Assembly: GCA_018524725.1 (NCBI GenBank)
Contig: JAEUWP010000173.1
Location: 27,941 to 91,940 of the forward strand
DNA length: 64,000 nt
From: Podaxis mareebaensis
Lineage: Eukaryota; Basidiomycota; Agaricomycetes; Agaricales; Agaricaceae
Reading direction: 5' to 3'
Shown: in pieces, positions 17,719 to 29,304 of the stretch
Layout of the letters: each line of letters starts with the position of its first letter
How positions within the stretch are numbered: position 1 is the stretch's first letter
Position numbers and translations under genes: made by a program
The notes under the pieces: generated by a model
The model's database searches: none
The model's input: only the letters and a program-made list of their open reading frames with translations
What the model was told of the DNA's origin: nothing

Positions 17719-19338
17719 ATGTCAGACCTTAACTATTGTCACCATCAATCAATGACTACAGAACGTACACTCTGTCCATGTTGTCACCAGCCCCTGCCCA
17801 ATCCTGATATAACCCTCGCAACTCCTGATCAAAAATACCAATCTCTTGTCGAGATCGACGATGAGGTTAAGCGCCTGGATGTCCTCATCAGAAGACTCTG
17901 CGAGAAGCGGATTGCCCTCCTTCAACGACTGAATGCAGTCCAGTCTCCTATATACGCCCTTCCACCAGAAGCATTGTCCCTTGTATTTCAACATTCATGC
18001 CCGCCTCCTGACTTTGATCGGAGTCACAAATTGGCGGTGACCAACGGTGAATCCCAAGACGGGGATGTTTCTCAAGACTCCGGAGGAAACCAGTATCCAC
18101 AATTCCTTCTCGGCTCGGTGTCGTCTAATTGGAGACAAGTTGTATATTCCACCCCACGACTTTGGACGGCCATAGACCTTCGAACGACTTCACTGAACAT
18201 CGACAGAAGCGCTGCCATCTTATTCACCTTCCTCACAAATTCCGGTCAACTTTCCATTGGTCTTGGGCTCCGCTTTCTCACGGTTGGCGTAACACAGCCC
18301 GGGTACCTCTTATCCCCTACACTTGATCCATTGTTGATCGAGAATGCACATAAAATTCGAACCCTTCATCTCACCAATGCACCAAAGCCCTGGTTTGATT
18401 ACATATCTCATTTGCCCCAGCTTTCCAGGTTTTCCTTCATCAGTGGTTCTCTCCAGGAGCCACTGACGGTCAATGCGGCTTGTCCTCGCCTCACTTTGCA
18501 TTATATTCGGCATCGACCACAGTTACGCTGGTCCACCGCCACGGTGTTGCACCTCAAAGGTGTACCCGCCGATGTCTGTTTGGAACTGCTCATGATGTGT
18601 ACGAACCTGAAAGAGTTCCGGAATCAAGATGCCACGAATCCACAAGGGGATGTACTCACGAAACTTCCTAAACGCTTCTTCGTACTCCCACATATGGAGC
18701 TCTTTGAATGGTCTTTGGACAGTGGCCGTCCGATAGATGCAGCCATGCTTCGGTCCGCTGAGATGCCTGCTCTGCGGAAACTGATATGGATTGAGCAAGG
18801 ACCGAGGTCTTTTGGGCGTTTGTATGTGGGGAAGGATTTTCTGAATCGTTTGCCCCTGACGGTCTCAACACTGGAAATCCATAATCTTGCTTATTTTGGT
18901 GACGGTGGAGATTCTTTTCTGGATTACTTACACAGCAACCTCGCCCTCGAGCACGTTCGGCTTCATTATTGCTCCCATCCTTTCCTGGGGGATCTCCTCC
19001 GAAGCCTCATGCCAAGTTCGACGGACGACGAAGATCATAACATGAGGGAAATGGACTTTCCTAAGCTCAGGTTAATCACCGTGATTGGGCCCTCCCCTTT
19101 CGACTGGGATGAATTTGACGGAATCATGATATTGCGGATGTTGGAGCGTAGGTTCTTCAATGGCCTCGCTGTTTTTGATTTGGAGAAGCCGTTTCGGCTG
19201 GAATTTATTTCATTCACGGTGACATGGGAGTCCGAGGTAAAACAGAGGTTGAGGGATATGGTTGATCGTGGGTTGAAGTTAGAGATTGTCATCGATTCTG
19301 AACCAGTGCATTGGTTGTATAACTACGTAGATTTCTAA
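17719..19338 (+). CDS. F-box protein
   Basis: This is a single-exon protein of 539 aa. After a short Cys/His-containing N-terminus (LCPCCHQPLP) comes a coiled-coil-like helix (about residues 40-75, EIDDEVKRLDVLIRRL) and then an F-box-like segment IYALPPEALSLVFQHSCPP with SSNWRQVVYSTPRLWTAI. This helix plus F-box order is the commonest arrangement in mushrooms. The remainder is leucine-rich and probably binds substrate. The start is the first ATG, and a second ATG 11 codons later is possible. It probably acts as an SCF ubiquitin ligase adaptor; the target is unknown. Confidence 0.82.
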   Translation: MSDLNYCHHQSMTTERTLCPCCHQPLPNPDITLATPDQKYQSLVEIDDEVKRLDVLIRRLCEKRIALLQRLNAVQSPIYALPPEALSLVFQHSCPPPDFDRSHKLAVTNGESQDGDVSQDSGGNQYPQFLLGSVSSNWRQVVYSTPRLWTAIDLRTTSLNIDRSAAILFTFLTNSGQLSIGLGLRFLTVGVTQPGYLLSPTLDPLLIENAHKIRTLHLTNAPKPWFDYISHLPQLSRFSFISGSLQEPLTVNAACPRLTLHYIRHRPQLRWSTATVLHLKGVPADVCLELLMMCTNLKEFRNQDATNPQGDVLTKLPKRFFVLPHMELFEWSLDSGRPIDAAMLRSAEMPALRKLIWIEQGPRSFGRLYVGKDFLNRLPLTVSTLEIHNLAYFGDGGDSFLDYLHSNLALEHVRLHYCSHPFLGDLLRSLMPSSTDDEDHNMREMDFPKLRLITVIGPSPFDWDEFDGIMILRMLERRFFNGLAVFDLEKPFRLEFISFTVTWESEVKQRLRDMVDRGLKLEIVIDSEPVHWLYNYVDF

Positions 19339-19450
19339 AGAACTTGTCACACCACCGTTAAGTATGTGACGGTGACGCGAACGCGTCGCGTCACACATTA
19401 ATCTCTTTCGTGTTTCCGTTATACATTACCAGAGATTAGCAGCCTGAAAA

Positions 19451-21043
19451 ATGACAAGGCCAGCGCGTAGGCTACCTTCACAATCACAACGACAGACATA
19501 TACCCAATCTCAACGTGCGGGGCCTTCACGCTCCCAAGCAAATAGACGGCCACCCGTGGAGTCGGATGAAGAAGGGGAGGAGATCCAAGTCGATGTCGAA
19601 GGGGAGGGCTCAGAGAACGACGGAGAAGATGGCGGCGACAACGTGAGCTTTCGTCAAAGTTTGATAATGACAGGGGTCCTCTTATCATAACGTCTCGTAG
19701 GCCGTAACACAGAAAGCCAATGAGCTCGTCCGGCTAGCGCTGTTTCACGAGGCAAGGCGGATGCCTTTGAAGCGTGAAGATATCAACAAGAAAGGTTTGT
19801 GCTCCCTTTTGCTACAGGCTTCTTACTTGACTAGGTTAACTTTTATAGTGATGCAAAATTCGAGATACTTCAAAGCAGTCTTTCAAAAGGCCCAAATAAT
19901 ACTCGAATCAACATTCGGGTTGCAACTTCAAGAGTTGCCGTCAAAAGCGGGCTTGGATCAAGAAGTGGCCGCGGCAGCTGCAGAAAATAGGAAGGGAAAG
20001 AAGTCGGGATCCGGGACGCAGGCGACACAGGGAGATGATGAACTTGAGGAGGCAAGGAGGGCGGCCGCTGGGAAGAAGAAAGGTGGGGTTGTTTTCATCC
20101 CGGCAAGGCGCAGCACTAACTCGAAGGTTTTCCCTGTGGTACAGCTACAGCAGTTGGCTCAAAGACGTACATCCTCCGCTCAACATTGGACTCCAGGCTT
20201 ATTGAGCAAGCGAACAAAACCGATGCCGAGATTCTTGAAGAGGAGGCCGTCATTGATTTCAGCTCTGGTGAATTCTTTGGCGGCGGCAGTGGTGCTGGCG
20301 TAGGCGATGGACTGTTATTGGACGATGACGATGACTGGGATGACAACACTGAACGGCATCCCCGCACTCATGGCTCCATTCTTTCATGGAGCCAGAATGA
20401 CCAATTAGGCGCCTTGGGTGTACTATATGTCATACTGGCCTTAATTCTGGTGAACGGAAAGATGATTCAAGAACGTGAGTACTCTCAAACCCAGCTTTGC
20501 CCCAAGATATGCTAGCGCTGTATGACTGAGATATGTTTTGAAGGTGTGCTACGAAATCAACTAAAAGAACTAGGCCTTCCATCTACCCCTGGTCGTTCAC
20601 CAATCCATTTCACGTCAATATCCACCCACCGGTCGATGAAAATCGACGACTACCTATCGCAACTTCTGCGCCAGGGCTACCTCGACCGACAAATTGCTGG
20701 TGAGGTCACCGGTGCAGGCCGTAAACGTGCACGAGGGAAGGTTGGTGGTGACGCGAATAACGATGGTATGGGCAACAATCTTGGAGAAATGTACGAATGG
20801 AGATGGGGTGCACGAGCATTCTGCGAAGTGGGTGAAGAGGATATTGCGAAGTTCGTGGCGGAGTTCATGGTCAACCATGGCGCGGGTGCTGAAAGGGGCA
20901 GTGCAGACGATGGAGAAGAGGAAGAGGACGCAAACGAGGGGAGGAGGAAATCAAAGATTGAGAAAATGTACAAGGGTGTGGAGAAGGCTGCTGGCGGAAG
21001 TCTGGCTGAGATTAGGGATTGGAATAACCCGCACCCTCTATAG
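19451..21043 (+). CDS. nse3: Nse3-like MAGE-domain protein (SMC5/6 complex)
   Basis: There are five exons: 19451-19642, 19701-19794, 19849-20082, 20145-20474 and 20544-21043, giving 449 aa. The protein has a basic, Ser/Gln-rich N-terminus with an acidic patch, then a MAGE homology domain: ELVRLALFHEARRMPLKRED, YFKAVFQKAQIILESTFGLQ, the central GALGVLYVILALILVNGK and QERVLRNQLKELGL. The winged-helix end has DDYLSQLLRQGYLDRQ and EWRWGARAFCEVGEEDIAKF. In fungi the single MAGE protein is Nse3, which pairs with Nse1 and Nse4 in the SMC5/6 genome-stability complex in the nucleus. An acidic insert separates the two halves. This is a conserved single-copy type gene amid accessory DNA. Confidence 0.88.
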
Positions 21044-24000
21044 GGATTAGGTGATGTTATTATTTGGGATTATGCATGTTGATCTTGCCTATTTGCTCTA
21101 ATTTCACGCTGCCACCTTTCCGCTATCCCTGGGACGTTTCCCTCGTGTCGACCATCAATCAACCCGTCCCAATTGTGGGGGACCAAATCAGAGCTAGATT
21201 ATCATCATCTGTCAAGCCGTCCTCGGCCCTATGGTTTACTCTCACTACCTCACTACTTGTCGCAGACCGTGGACTTTCGCAACTGTCAAATGTTGTGTGG
21301 TGGTACCTATATCAGCATGGCTTTCAAAACCCGAAATACATGTTACCCCTCTTAGAAGCCATGACACCCTGTTAGGACAAAACTGGGTTCCCGTGACGTT
21401 TGGAAATGGTGTATCGGGTGCCCCTGCCAGTCACTTACCAGAGAAGCCGTACAAAACTGTCGCATAGTGGAAGAGGGTATATAAAGATCTGATCGCTTCA
21501 TATTCTGCGAATGGCAGTGCGTCCTGTCTTTTGCCATACCGAAACTCATATCATTTCCAAGTTTCTGTATTCTTCCCCATGGACTCAATCTGATATCTAT
21601 CTTCTGCGTTTGCTTGCGTGCAAACAGACTGTTGACAGGTCGGCGTCACGGACCTGGGGTCCTGCCATAATGATATGTTTAGAAATGACATGTTTGCGCA
21701 CGCGAAACCACAGGATGGTATTGAGTCACCTAAGTCGAGTTACGTTTTATCAGTAAAGCATCACCTCTTTCGAGAGCTTTTCACATTTTACACAAAGTCG
21801 AGAATGGCGGGACAAGGTGTAAGTACCCACCCCCTACCGTTGGTCCCTTAGCGAACAACCATTTCCTCCTGTATTAAAGAACCCATGGTTTCTATGGGTC
21901 TACCTTCGGCCGCCGCTGGATGATCATATCACGAAGCTTGGTTAGAATCTACGGCCATATCATCAGCAAAGGTGATATGGCATATCAAAGGCACAGGACC
22001 ACATTTTCTTTCAACGTCTCCGGAGCCATAATTGTGAAGGTGTCCGATGCCCGAAGATCCTTGGCAAGTGGGCATCTATTGACGGAGAAAAAACGGTGGT
22101 ACGACCAGGAGGCAGTTATTCCAGGTACTTGTCAACCAGCTGGAAGTTGATACCAATTGAAGTCCACGGAGGACAAATCAAACTGCTATGGCAAGAAAAG
22201 TCCTTGCAGCAGTCCTTGTGTTGATGACCCATGACCCCATCGTGCTACTAGTGTGTACGTCCCTCAGATAGGTACAGAGCGACCTCAATATCTCGGCATC
22301 TTGTACAAACTCCATGAGTGACGAATGAGAGAAGAGACCCATCAGCAATCCGGAGTCGTGGTTCGGAGAGGTGGTGAAGGTTAAAGAAGTAGCAGGCAAG
22401 CACTTTTCAACAGCAAACGTTCTTCGAATCGCATGGAGAACTGTTGGGGAGACATGTTATGCTCTGAGGATATGGGATACTCAAGATCGAATTCTGCCAA
22501 GGATGTTCCGACTCAACTTTCCACCCATTGGCAAGGTCAAAAGGATTACGCCTAGTCGATCAACAGGACCAGGTAATTTGTGTTCTCCAACGAAACGAAC
22601 TGCCTTGGTCGTGTAAGTGAATAATCCTGTTGAGAGACTGTCGGGGACACTGATTCCTCTTTCGGATGGCTATGGCGCAGATAAGCCATGTTGGTCTTAA
22701 GTCTTCCTGGGCTCGCCCGTCGGGCAGTGTGCGATTGTTCTCTTTGACACAGGGGAAGCACAAGTCAAAGGCTTAATGGGAGCACAGGTTTAAATACGAA
22801 AAGTGCTACGATAGGGGGTCGACACGACTAAGGACTGTCCAGTAGAAGGGCTTGACTACGAACGGATCCTGCAATGGCTTCGGTAATTTCGAATTGTGCT
22901 GTAGTCTTCAATGTATCCGTCGGCGCAATCAATGGTAACCATCCTCTCCACATATACCCCCTTCCCTACATTGCTTTCACACGCCCGGATTTTTGTAAGG
23001 GTGCTTGACAAGAAAAGGTTTAGGAAAGGCTGAAGCTGAGCGCAATTACCCTTGTCTGGAGGATGTTCGGTACAAGAAGAGGTCCCTGCAGGTTGTCAGC
23101 CTTCGGCTCCCAACCGCAACCACGTTCGAGCACGATGTTCGACCACACCGACATAGTTCGGGCTTGCAATATACTGCATGAACATAGATTACTCATACCT
23201 GATATACCAACCGTATGTTACTCTCACTTCTCCAAATATCAGAGCCAATTGTGGTTACATGGGCACATGGCAACACAATACCTCTTAACACTGCATAATG
23301 CTTACATTCTCATAGTGCCGCAGGACGTGTCAGTCACCTTTGTGGCGCTGAAGCAGATGTAGGGGAGATCTTGGAGTATGTAACCCCTATTGCTTCGCAA
23401 CGAGGCGGTTGCTAACCGCCACAATCTGTTACCACTCCAGGCTTTAGATCACGCGTAGCTGGGTTTTCTCCCTTGACAGCTGTAATACTCATGACCACAG
23501 GGAACGCAACTACTTCCTTGAGCTGTGAGCATGGGGGTTGACCCTATTTGTGCGATCGGATATCGGTGAGTCGCGATAGCGGTATAAGTTTCTCTGGGTG
23601 AACGGCCAACTCCGGATTGGACCCGCCAGGCCAATGACTCCCATAGCTATCATACTTATGTTCATCTTCATTTTTGAATGTTACACCTTCGTGCTCAACA
23701 GCTGCGCCCCCATTAAACAAGGCACCAAGCAGAACACTTGAGCAGTTGTGGCTCCGGAGGAGCCCAAGGCACGAGCAATTAATATCAGTTACGCCATTGG
23801 TCTCACGGCGCTTATGGTCGGGAACGACAATCCGATGCGTCATTCTTCAGATTGATAAGTGGGCCAACCCTCACCTGATGCCAGAATGGTTTTCCGATCT
23901 CCCTGTTGGGTATGTGTGGAAGAACTCACACTTGACCTGGAGTCAAAAGGATCTTGGACTCCTGTATAGAGGCGCACTGAATGTACCTCGATCATTACCG

Positions 24001-24455
24001 CTTGGCTGTGAAAAGGTGAAACGGCTTTTAAAATAACTCGATTGTGATAGGATACGCGCTGCCCATGCATCTCGTTTCGATCATTTACCTGAAGTAGGCG
24101 CTTTCGATCACTTCGCTGACTGTTCATCATTCCTGTTGCCCCTGCTGTGCTGAAGAGGTGCCTGTTCGAGAGCTTAACGTCCCAATGTGTGCATTTTGTC
24201 TCATGGGTGCCTCACTTATTCGGAGATATGCTATTTTGTGGAAAACAAATGTACATGGATATGGCAAAAATAAACATTCGCTTGTTTCACGATAACATTG
24301 CAAGGTGTAGGACGTCAAACCGGGTAAATTTGGAGGAAACCTCAATGGCAGGGATTGATATCTTGATAGCGGTTCGAATAGGTGATTCTGTAAATCTGTA
24401 TAAGAGCAATGGATTGAAAATAGTATGGCATTACTGGTTCTCCCGCCTCCAACCA
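21044..24455. other. 3.4 kb without a recognised gene
   Basis: Short open frames occur on both strands but none shows a known motif or convincing exon chain. The one recognisable item is a NACHT relic at about 22,225-22,340, listed separately. Base composition looks like the neighbouring intergenic DNA and no repeat shared with the rest of the window was seen. Confidence 0.5.
22225..22340 (-). pseudogene. Relic of a NACHT gene (end of exon 2)
   Basis: On the minus strand the frame reads LFSHSSLMEFVQDAEI and, after about 15 residues, VHTSSTMGSWV. These align with the end of the NACHT exon in the intact genes, FYHASFMDFLQDPER and VHSRSTMGMVV. Only about 40 codons survive and no P-loop or flanking exons were found. 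It is in the same orientation as the minus-strand cluster starting at 26.7 kb. Confidence 0.5.
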
Positions 24456-26146
24456 ATGGCTGAACCACTACCCCCTCTCCCTCCTCACATTGGTGATTTG
24501 TGAGTATAGACATCGTGCGGAGCGCTCCATGAGCTGAAAATAGCCGTACTTTGCTAAGTACCGGGGCTCCGGTGGGTGATCTTTTTAAACTTATTCTCGT
24601 CCAACGGGAATGCTTACCTCGCTGTTAGTTTCTAGGGATAGTTCTCAATGGCTACCTTTTCGGAATTCTGACCTTGCAGTATTGTACGATCAAATCCACC
24701 CTGTTCTTCCTGATCGAACAATCTTGACTGACTGTTACGTCTGTAGATAACTATTGTTCTAATTTCCGTAATGACTTGCGGTGGTTGAAAAACCTAGGTG
24801 AGCTTTAAGGACCTGCGCCTGATGTATCGCCTCCGGAAAGGACTAACGCGTACCTAAGTTCATATCCAATTTATATTAGAAACTGCACAAACCGTCATGA
24901 CCATCGCAGACGGGTTCCATTGGTTTGTCTATGGATATGGAGACATTCGGAAGCTCGGCGAATACTACCTCGCCAACATTGATTCGCCTATTATATGTTC
25001 CGTTATCGCACTCATTTCGCAGGGAGTGTATTGTTGGAGGATATATTATCTGAGTGGATGGAAGATACCCACGCTACTCATTGGCCTTGTAAGTTTAACA
25101 TGACAGGTGTTATTCCATCTTACGATGGACGGAAGCTGATTCATTTGAGGGCAGGCTGTTGTTGGTCAGGCTGTAGGAGGTTTCGGTATTGGCATCGTCG
25201 TATGTGCAAGTTGTCCTGCGCCAAGGGTATTTTCTAATTGCGACATCTTAGAATCAAACACTTGGTACAATCGAGAAATGGAACGAAATGTCTCATGGCT
25301 TCACGATTGTGAGTATTTGGCCGAGTTCTGCGGGGTCGACTAATGCAACTGTCTGTAGGTATGGTCTATATGCAGTGCGATAGCCGATACTTTTATTGCC
25401 TGCTCGATGACCTACTTTGTATGCCTCCATTCGTGACTTTGATTTGGCAAACGCTGACCTTTCAACGTAGCTGCTCTCATCCAAGCGGCTCTCTTCAAAG
25501 ACGGAAAAACCAACAGTAATGAAGCGGTTAATAATCTTAATCATCGAGACGAACACAGCCAGTGGTAAGTTTCTATTGTCACATTTCATCTAATTTCTGC
25601 TTTGTGTTCAACGAGGATAAAGCAATGGTGGCAATGGCTAGCCTGGTAACCACTGTCCTTGGGCCCATCGCACCTCCGGTAAGTCATCACCGAATACAAC
25701 ACACCCTTCGCCTGATGTGCTCTTTTCAGAAAACGAGTTACTTCTTATGCCCGTCAGTAAAATCTGTCTAGGAGTGGAACCGTATTGACGACTTCAACAG
25801 AGGCTACGTTTTAGGCAAATTGTGAGTAAGGGGTCAACTTGAAAGACTGTCTGCTTACGTTCCGCTCAGATACAGTAATTCGTTCATCACCATGCTGAAC
25901 AATCGCCAGCGAGCAGACAATGATGGAGGGACAAACGAATGGAGCGCCAGCAACAATGAGAGTACTTCAATGGACGGGCGGTCCCACTGGAGGAATCCAT
26001 CCAGTCAGCTCAAGCATGTCAATTCTCCAAGGCTTGGTGTCGTTGTCCACACAGAGACGGCCATACGGCTCGATGGGAAAGGCCCGTTGCCTCCCCCAAA
26101 CCACAGATTCACACCAAAGAACTCTATGCTTCCGGACATGGTTTGA
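24456..26146 (+). CDS. DUF6534-type multi-pass membrane protein
   Basis: There are thirteen exons: 24456-24499, 24559-24571, 24629-24683, 24747-24797, 24880-25088, 25155-25199, 25252-25308, 25359-25418, 25471-25564, 25623-25678, 25730-25752, 25801-25821 and 25870-26146, giving 334 aa. The protein starts MAEPLPPLPPHIGD and has about seven hydrophobic segments, for example FLGIVLNGYLFGILTLQ, IICSVIALISQGVYCW and IVWSICSAIADTFIACSMTYF. It contains the family's ETNTAS motif and the closing LGKLYSNSFITMLNNR, followed by a polar cytosolic-type tail. DUF6534 proteins are numerous in mushrooms and of unknown function. Three exons are only 13, 23 and 21 nt; the donor after exon 11 (GTCAGT) is the least certain, with a stronger GTAAAA four bases on giving the wrong frame. 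Confidence 0.85.
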
Positions 26147-26698
26147 TCCTGAAAGCAGCCTTTACGAGTTTCCACGTCTGTATTTATTATTCTCAGAGAC
26201 ATAATGGTTTCTGTGTCCAGGATACTAATGTCATTTGTCATCGCCGAGTCCAAAGAATTCATCAATACATAGTGTACGCAAGAAATGTTACGGCCAAGCA
26301 CCATCAGACCGCGTTTTTTATGCTCACGCTTGTCGGTTTGAACATTTGGTATAGCCCACCGATTGTCAACAAGACTACTGACCCAGTTTAATTAGAGGCC
26401 ATGGTGCCCGAGGCCGACGACTCAGCAACAAATCCGGGAAAGGGAATTTGAGAATCTTCTCATGTAGAAGCATGATCGTCACCGCCGCACAATAGTAACC
26501 AGCAGTCTCATGACAGACAGTTATGGGGATCTCAAAATACCCTGTCATCTTCCACTACGGTCCTCTTCTAGTCGCCATCTACAACTTGGGCTATTATAAG
26601 ACCGACCCTTGGCCCCATGATCCCGAATTTCTCTCATGCACGATTGGCGAGATTCGCGTCTCCCGGAAATAGGGCCGGTCGTGAAAGTCAAGTGTCGT
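26147..26698. other. Intergenic, nothing recognised
   Basis: This is the 3' flank of both the DUF6534 gene and the first NACHT gene, which converge. No motif or repeat was recognised. Confidence 0.5.
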
Positions 26699-28739
26699 TT
26701 AAGAGTGAACATTCTGAGAGGATGAGCGACTGAGGTAATCAACCATAGAAGGATACGGCGCAAGTAAGTAATAAGCCCTGTCGGTGTGTTCCCAGCAGAC
26801 AACCTTGTTTTTTCCATATCCGAGAATATAAGGTCTTTCCATGGTTGCCATCGGGGGTCTGCACAAATACACACCCGGGTTGTAGCTCCGCCGGGCGATC
26901 TTATTGCGAAGTTCAGTTGGAAGCTGTAACTGAAGCATCAGCATGTTCAACAAGGCGTAACAAGGTTGCAACCTCACATTTTGTCTTAGTTTATCCGGAG
27001 TTAGAATATCCCTGGAGAAAATCGGGCATTCCCATAGGCGAAGGATCCCCTTGAACTGAAACTTGAGCAGAGCAGCAGCCGTTGGGGGCTCCAAGGGACG
27101 GATTGATTGACAAAGGTAAAATAGCGTTTCCATAGCGAAACGGTATATGTGGAATTCACTAGGACCAGGCCACGTAAAGTTGATGTTGATTGAGTATTCT
27201 AATAGGATAATTTGAGAAACGATGAGTAAAATCTACTATAAACGACACCTGTGCCAATTAGCCGCATACCTGTACTACGAGAGTGTACATTGTCCAGGTA
27301 TTCTGCCAATTCTTGCCGAACGGTTTCTAGACACGAATACACGGAGAATTCCTTGGACCTCTGAGGGGCTTGTATGAAGTCCATGAACGACGCGTGATAG
27401 AAGCTGATGTTGAGGACCTCACACGACTGGAGTTGAAGATAAGAATACTCAAGCTTTAGCACGGAGTGGAGGGTGTCACATGCGTTGTGGAATTGTGCAT
27501 AGGAGAGACCGAGGACGTTCGCGAGAGTGCGGGCGTCCGTTACGTCTCCAGAGGTACCGGGGATACTTTGAAGAAGTAAGATTTTTTGGACTGTGGGAAG
27601 GATTTTCGGAGGGATGCGTTGCATGATGAGAGTGTAAAATAGGTCGAGTTCTGCTAAGGGATGCTCCGAATCTGTCTCCGTTCTCTGTGCTACAAGTGAA
27701 AGGACAACCTGGAGCTGGTCAACTGGGCCGGAAGAATTGCGTTCACTGATGAACCGAATAATGGTGGCTGCATATATGAAAAGCCCCGCTGAGAGATCGA
27801 CAAGGATCCCAATCTCGCGATCCGGTGGCCATGGTTGCGGGAGGCGGTGTTGCTCCTGAATTTTAGTTAACTCGTATGTTAGGTAGCAGTTGATTTCGTG
27901 GTCGATCTCTCGGGATACAGGGAGCTCAAGGCGAAGGGACAATGGGGATACGTGGTGTGACCCGAAGGATGCTGCGATGTGGGGTTCTGCGCGGCTGAAA
28001 AATGCCCAGCGAAAAGGGGTGGTTTCGCTGCGAACGGACGTTGCGATGATTTCGATTATGTCGCATTGTGTTTTGTTGTCTGCACATTCGTCGAGACCAT
28101 CGATAATGATGACCCTCTCCTCCATGTTCTCCCCTCGTACACGAAGTTCTTGTAATGGTTTGACAAGAAGTTCTTGGAACTGCCGTACTATGGACTTTTT
28201 GACGAGAGTTGGGTCGTTCCATATCTCACGATCTAGGATATCCCCATATAGACGGGACCTGGTGGCGACCTGGTATGAGAGCGAGGTGAAGAGGGTGTTG
28301 GGGTCGTCCCTTCTGTTGGGGCGAGAAAAGAACAATGCGGCTCCTAGTTTATTCTTCGTGTCCAGGAGATCCGCACAAGACTGTGCTACGGCTGATTTGC
28401 CGACTCCAGCAGGACCCCACATCCAGAGAATGCGTTTCGGATCGTGCGATGAGCCGATTCCCCAATCGGTGATCTGTTCAATGAAATCCTGGCGAGTGCC
28501 AGGATGGCAGTGGGGTGGTGGGTATCGAGCAGACGAATCATGAAATGCATCCGGCATGGATGCACCAAGAAGTATCTTGAGACCTGTCTTCCGTTGGTAA
28601 TCGGATTATCAAAGATGTTTTCGACCAACATACCACGCTTCTCTGCGTTGGGGGCATCATGAATGGTCTGATTGACCTCTATGAATTGTGGACTGTTGAG
28701 TACAAAGTCATGGGCACCTTGAAATACCTGGTTGGTCAT
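26699..28739 (-). CDS. NACHT NTPase (NLR-like), gene 1
   Basis: There are four exons on the minus strand: 28739-28634, 28583-27270, 27198-26978 and 26923-26699, giving 621 aa. Exon 1 carries the N-terminal motif VFQGAHDFVLNSPQF. Exon 2 is the NACHT domain, with PDAFHDSSARYPPP, the P-loop GPAGVGKSAVAQSC and Walker B VIIIDGLDECA. Exons 3-4 encode the shared C-terminal module (INFTWPGP, RNKIARRSYNPGVYL, ILGYGKNKVVCW). Proteins of this kind bind nucleotide and oligomerise on sensing a trigger, and in fungi they are linked to self/non-self recognition. No repeat sensor domain follows the NACHT domain. It is the leftmost of a head-to-tail minus-strand group. Confidence 0.85.
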
Positions 28740-29304
28740 GGTGGTGGCGAGCCAAACGCTGTGGTGAAGGCTGTGACGCGTTAACTATTGGTTGGGGGTT
28801 AATTCAGTGTTACCGGTCACGAGTTTGTCAAACTTCTGTAGCCGAAGGCCGAACGAGTCGACCTCGTCAGGTGAGTGCCGCACCTGACGTTCCTCGACAT
28901 TTCAACTACATACCTTTAAGACCCTAGCGCCACGGGCAAATTCGTTGTCTCATTAATCCCCAAAGTGTACAACGTCCTCGCTGCTACTGTTGGCGTCATC
29001 ATCTGTCAGGTTACTCCAGCGCTAGCCAGGACCCAGAGGGGATACCCCGAGAGGTCATTCAACATAGACCAGGTCATTTACTCCTGACCATCCCTGGCCA
29101 AGACTGGGAACGGCTGGGACTGTCGTGCAGTTTGTTGCTGAGCTGAATCTCCAATTACTTACTGCTTTTGGGGGCTGGCTCCCGAGTCGATCCGAAGCTC
29201 GGTTTGACTTCGGACCTTACGGCGACTCGGATAACCTCATTGCATTCCGGCCAAAATGTCAACCTAACCCGATACCTAATCTTCCTTCCTACCCATAAAA
29301 CGCG
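28740..29304. other. Intergenic, divergent promoter region
   Basis: This lies between the divergent NACHT gene 1 and the nucleoside hydrolase. It probably contains both promoters. No clear TATA box or repeat was recognised. Confidence 0.4.

Noticed and set aside
23544..23843. Minus-strand ORF with a Cys/Gly/Leu-rich stretch that recalled hydrophobins
   Set aside because: The eight-cysteine pattern and signal peptide are absent.
27890..28543. 217-codon plus-strand ORF
   Set aside because: It is antisense to the NACHT exon of gene 1 and encodes only the reverse complement of conserved motifs. A similar shadow appears opposite gene 5 (39,754-40,380).
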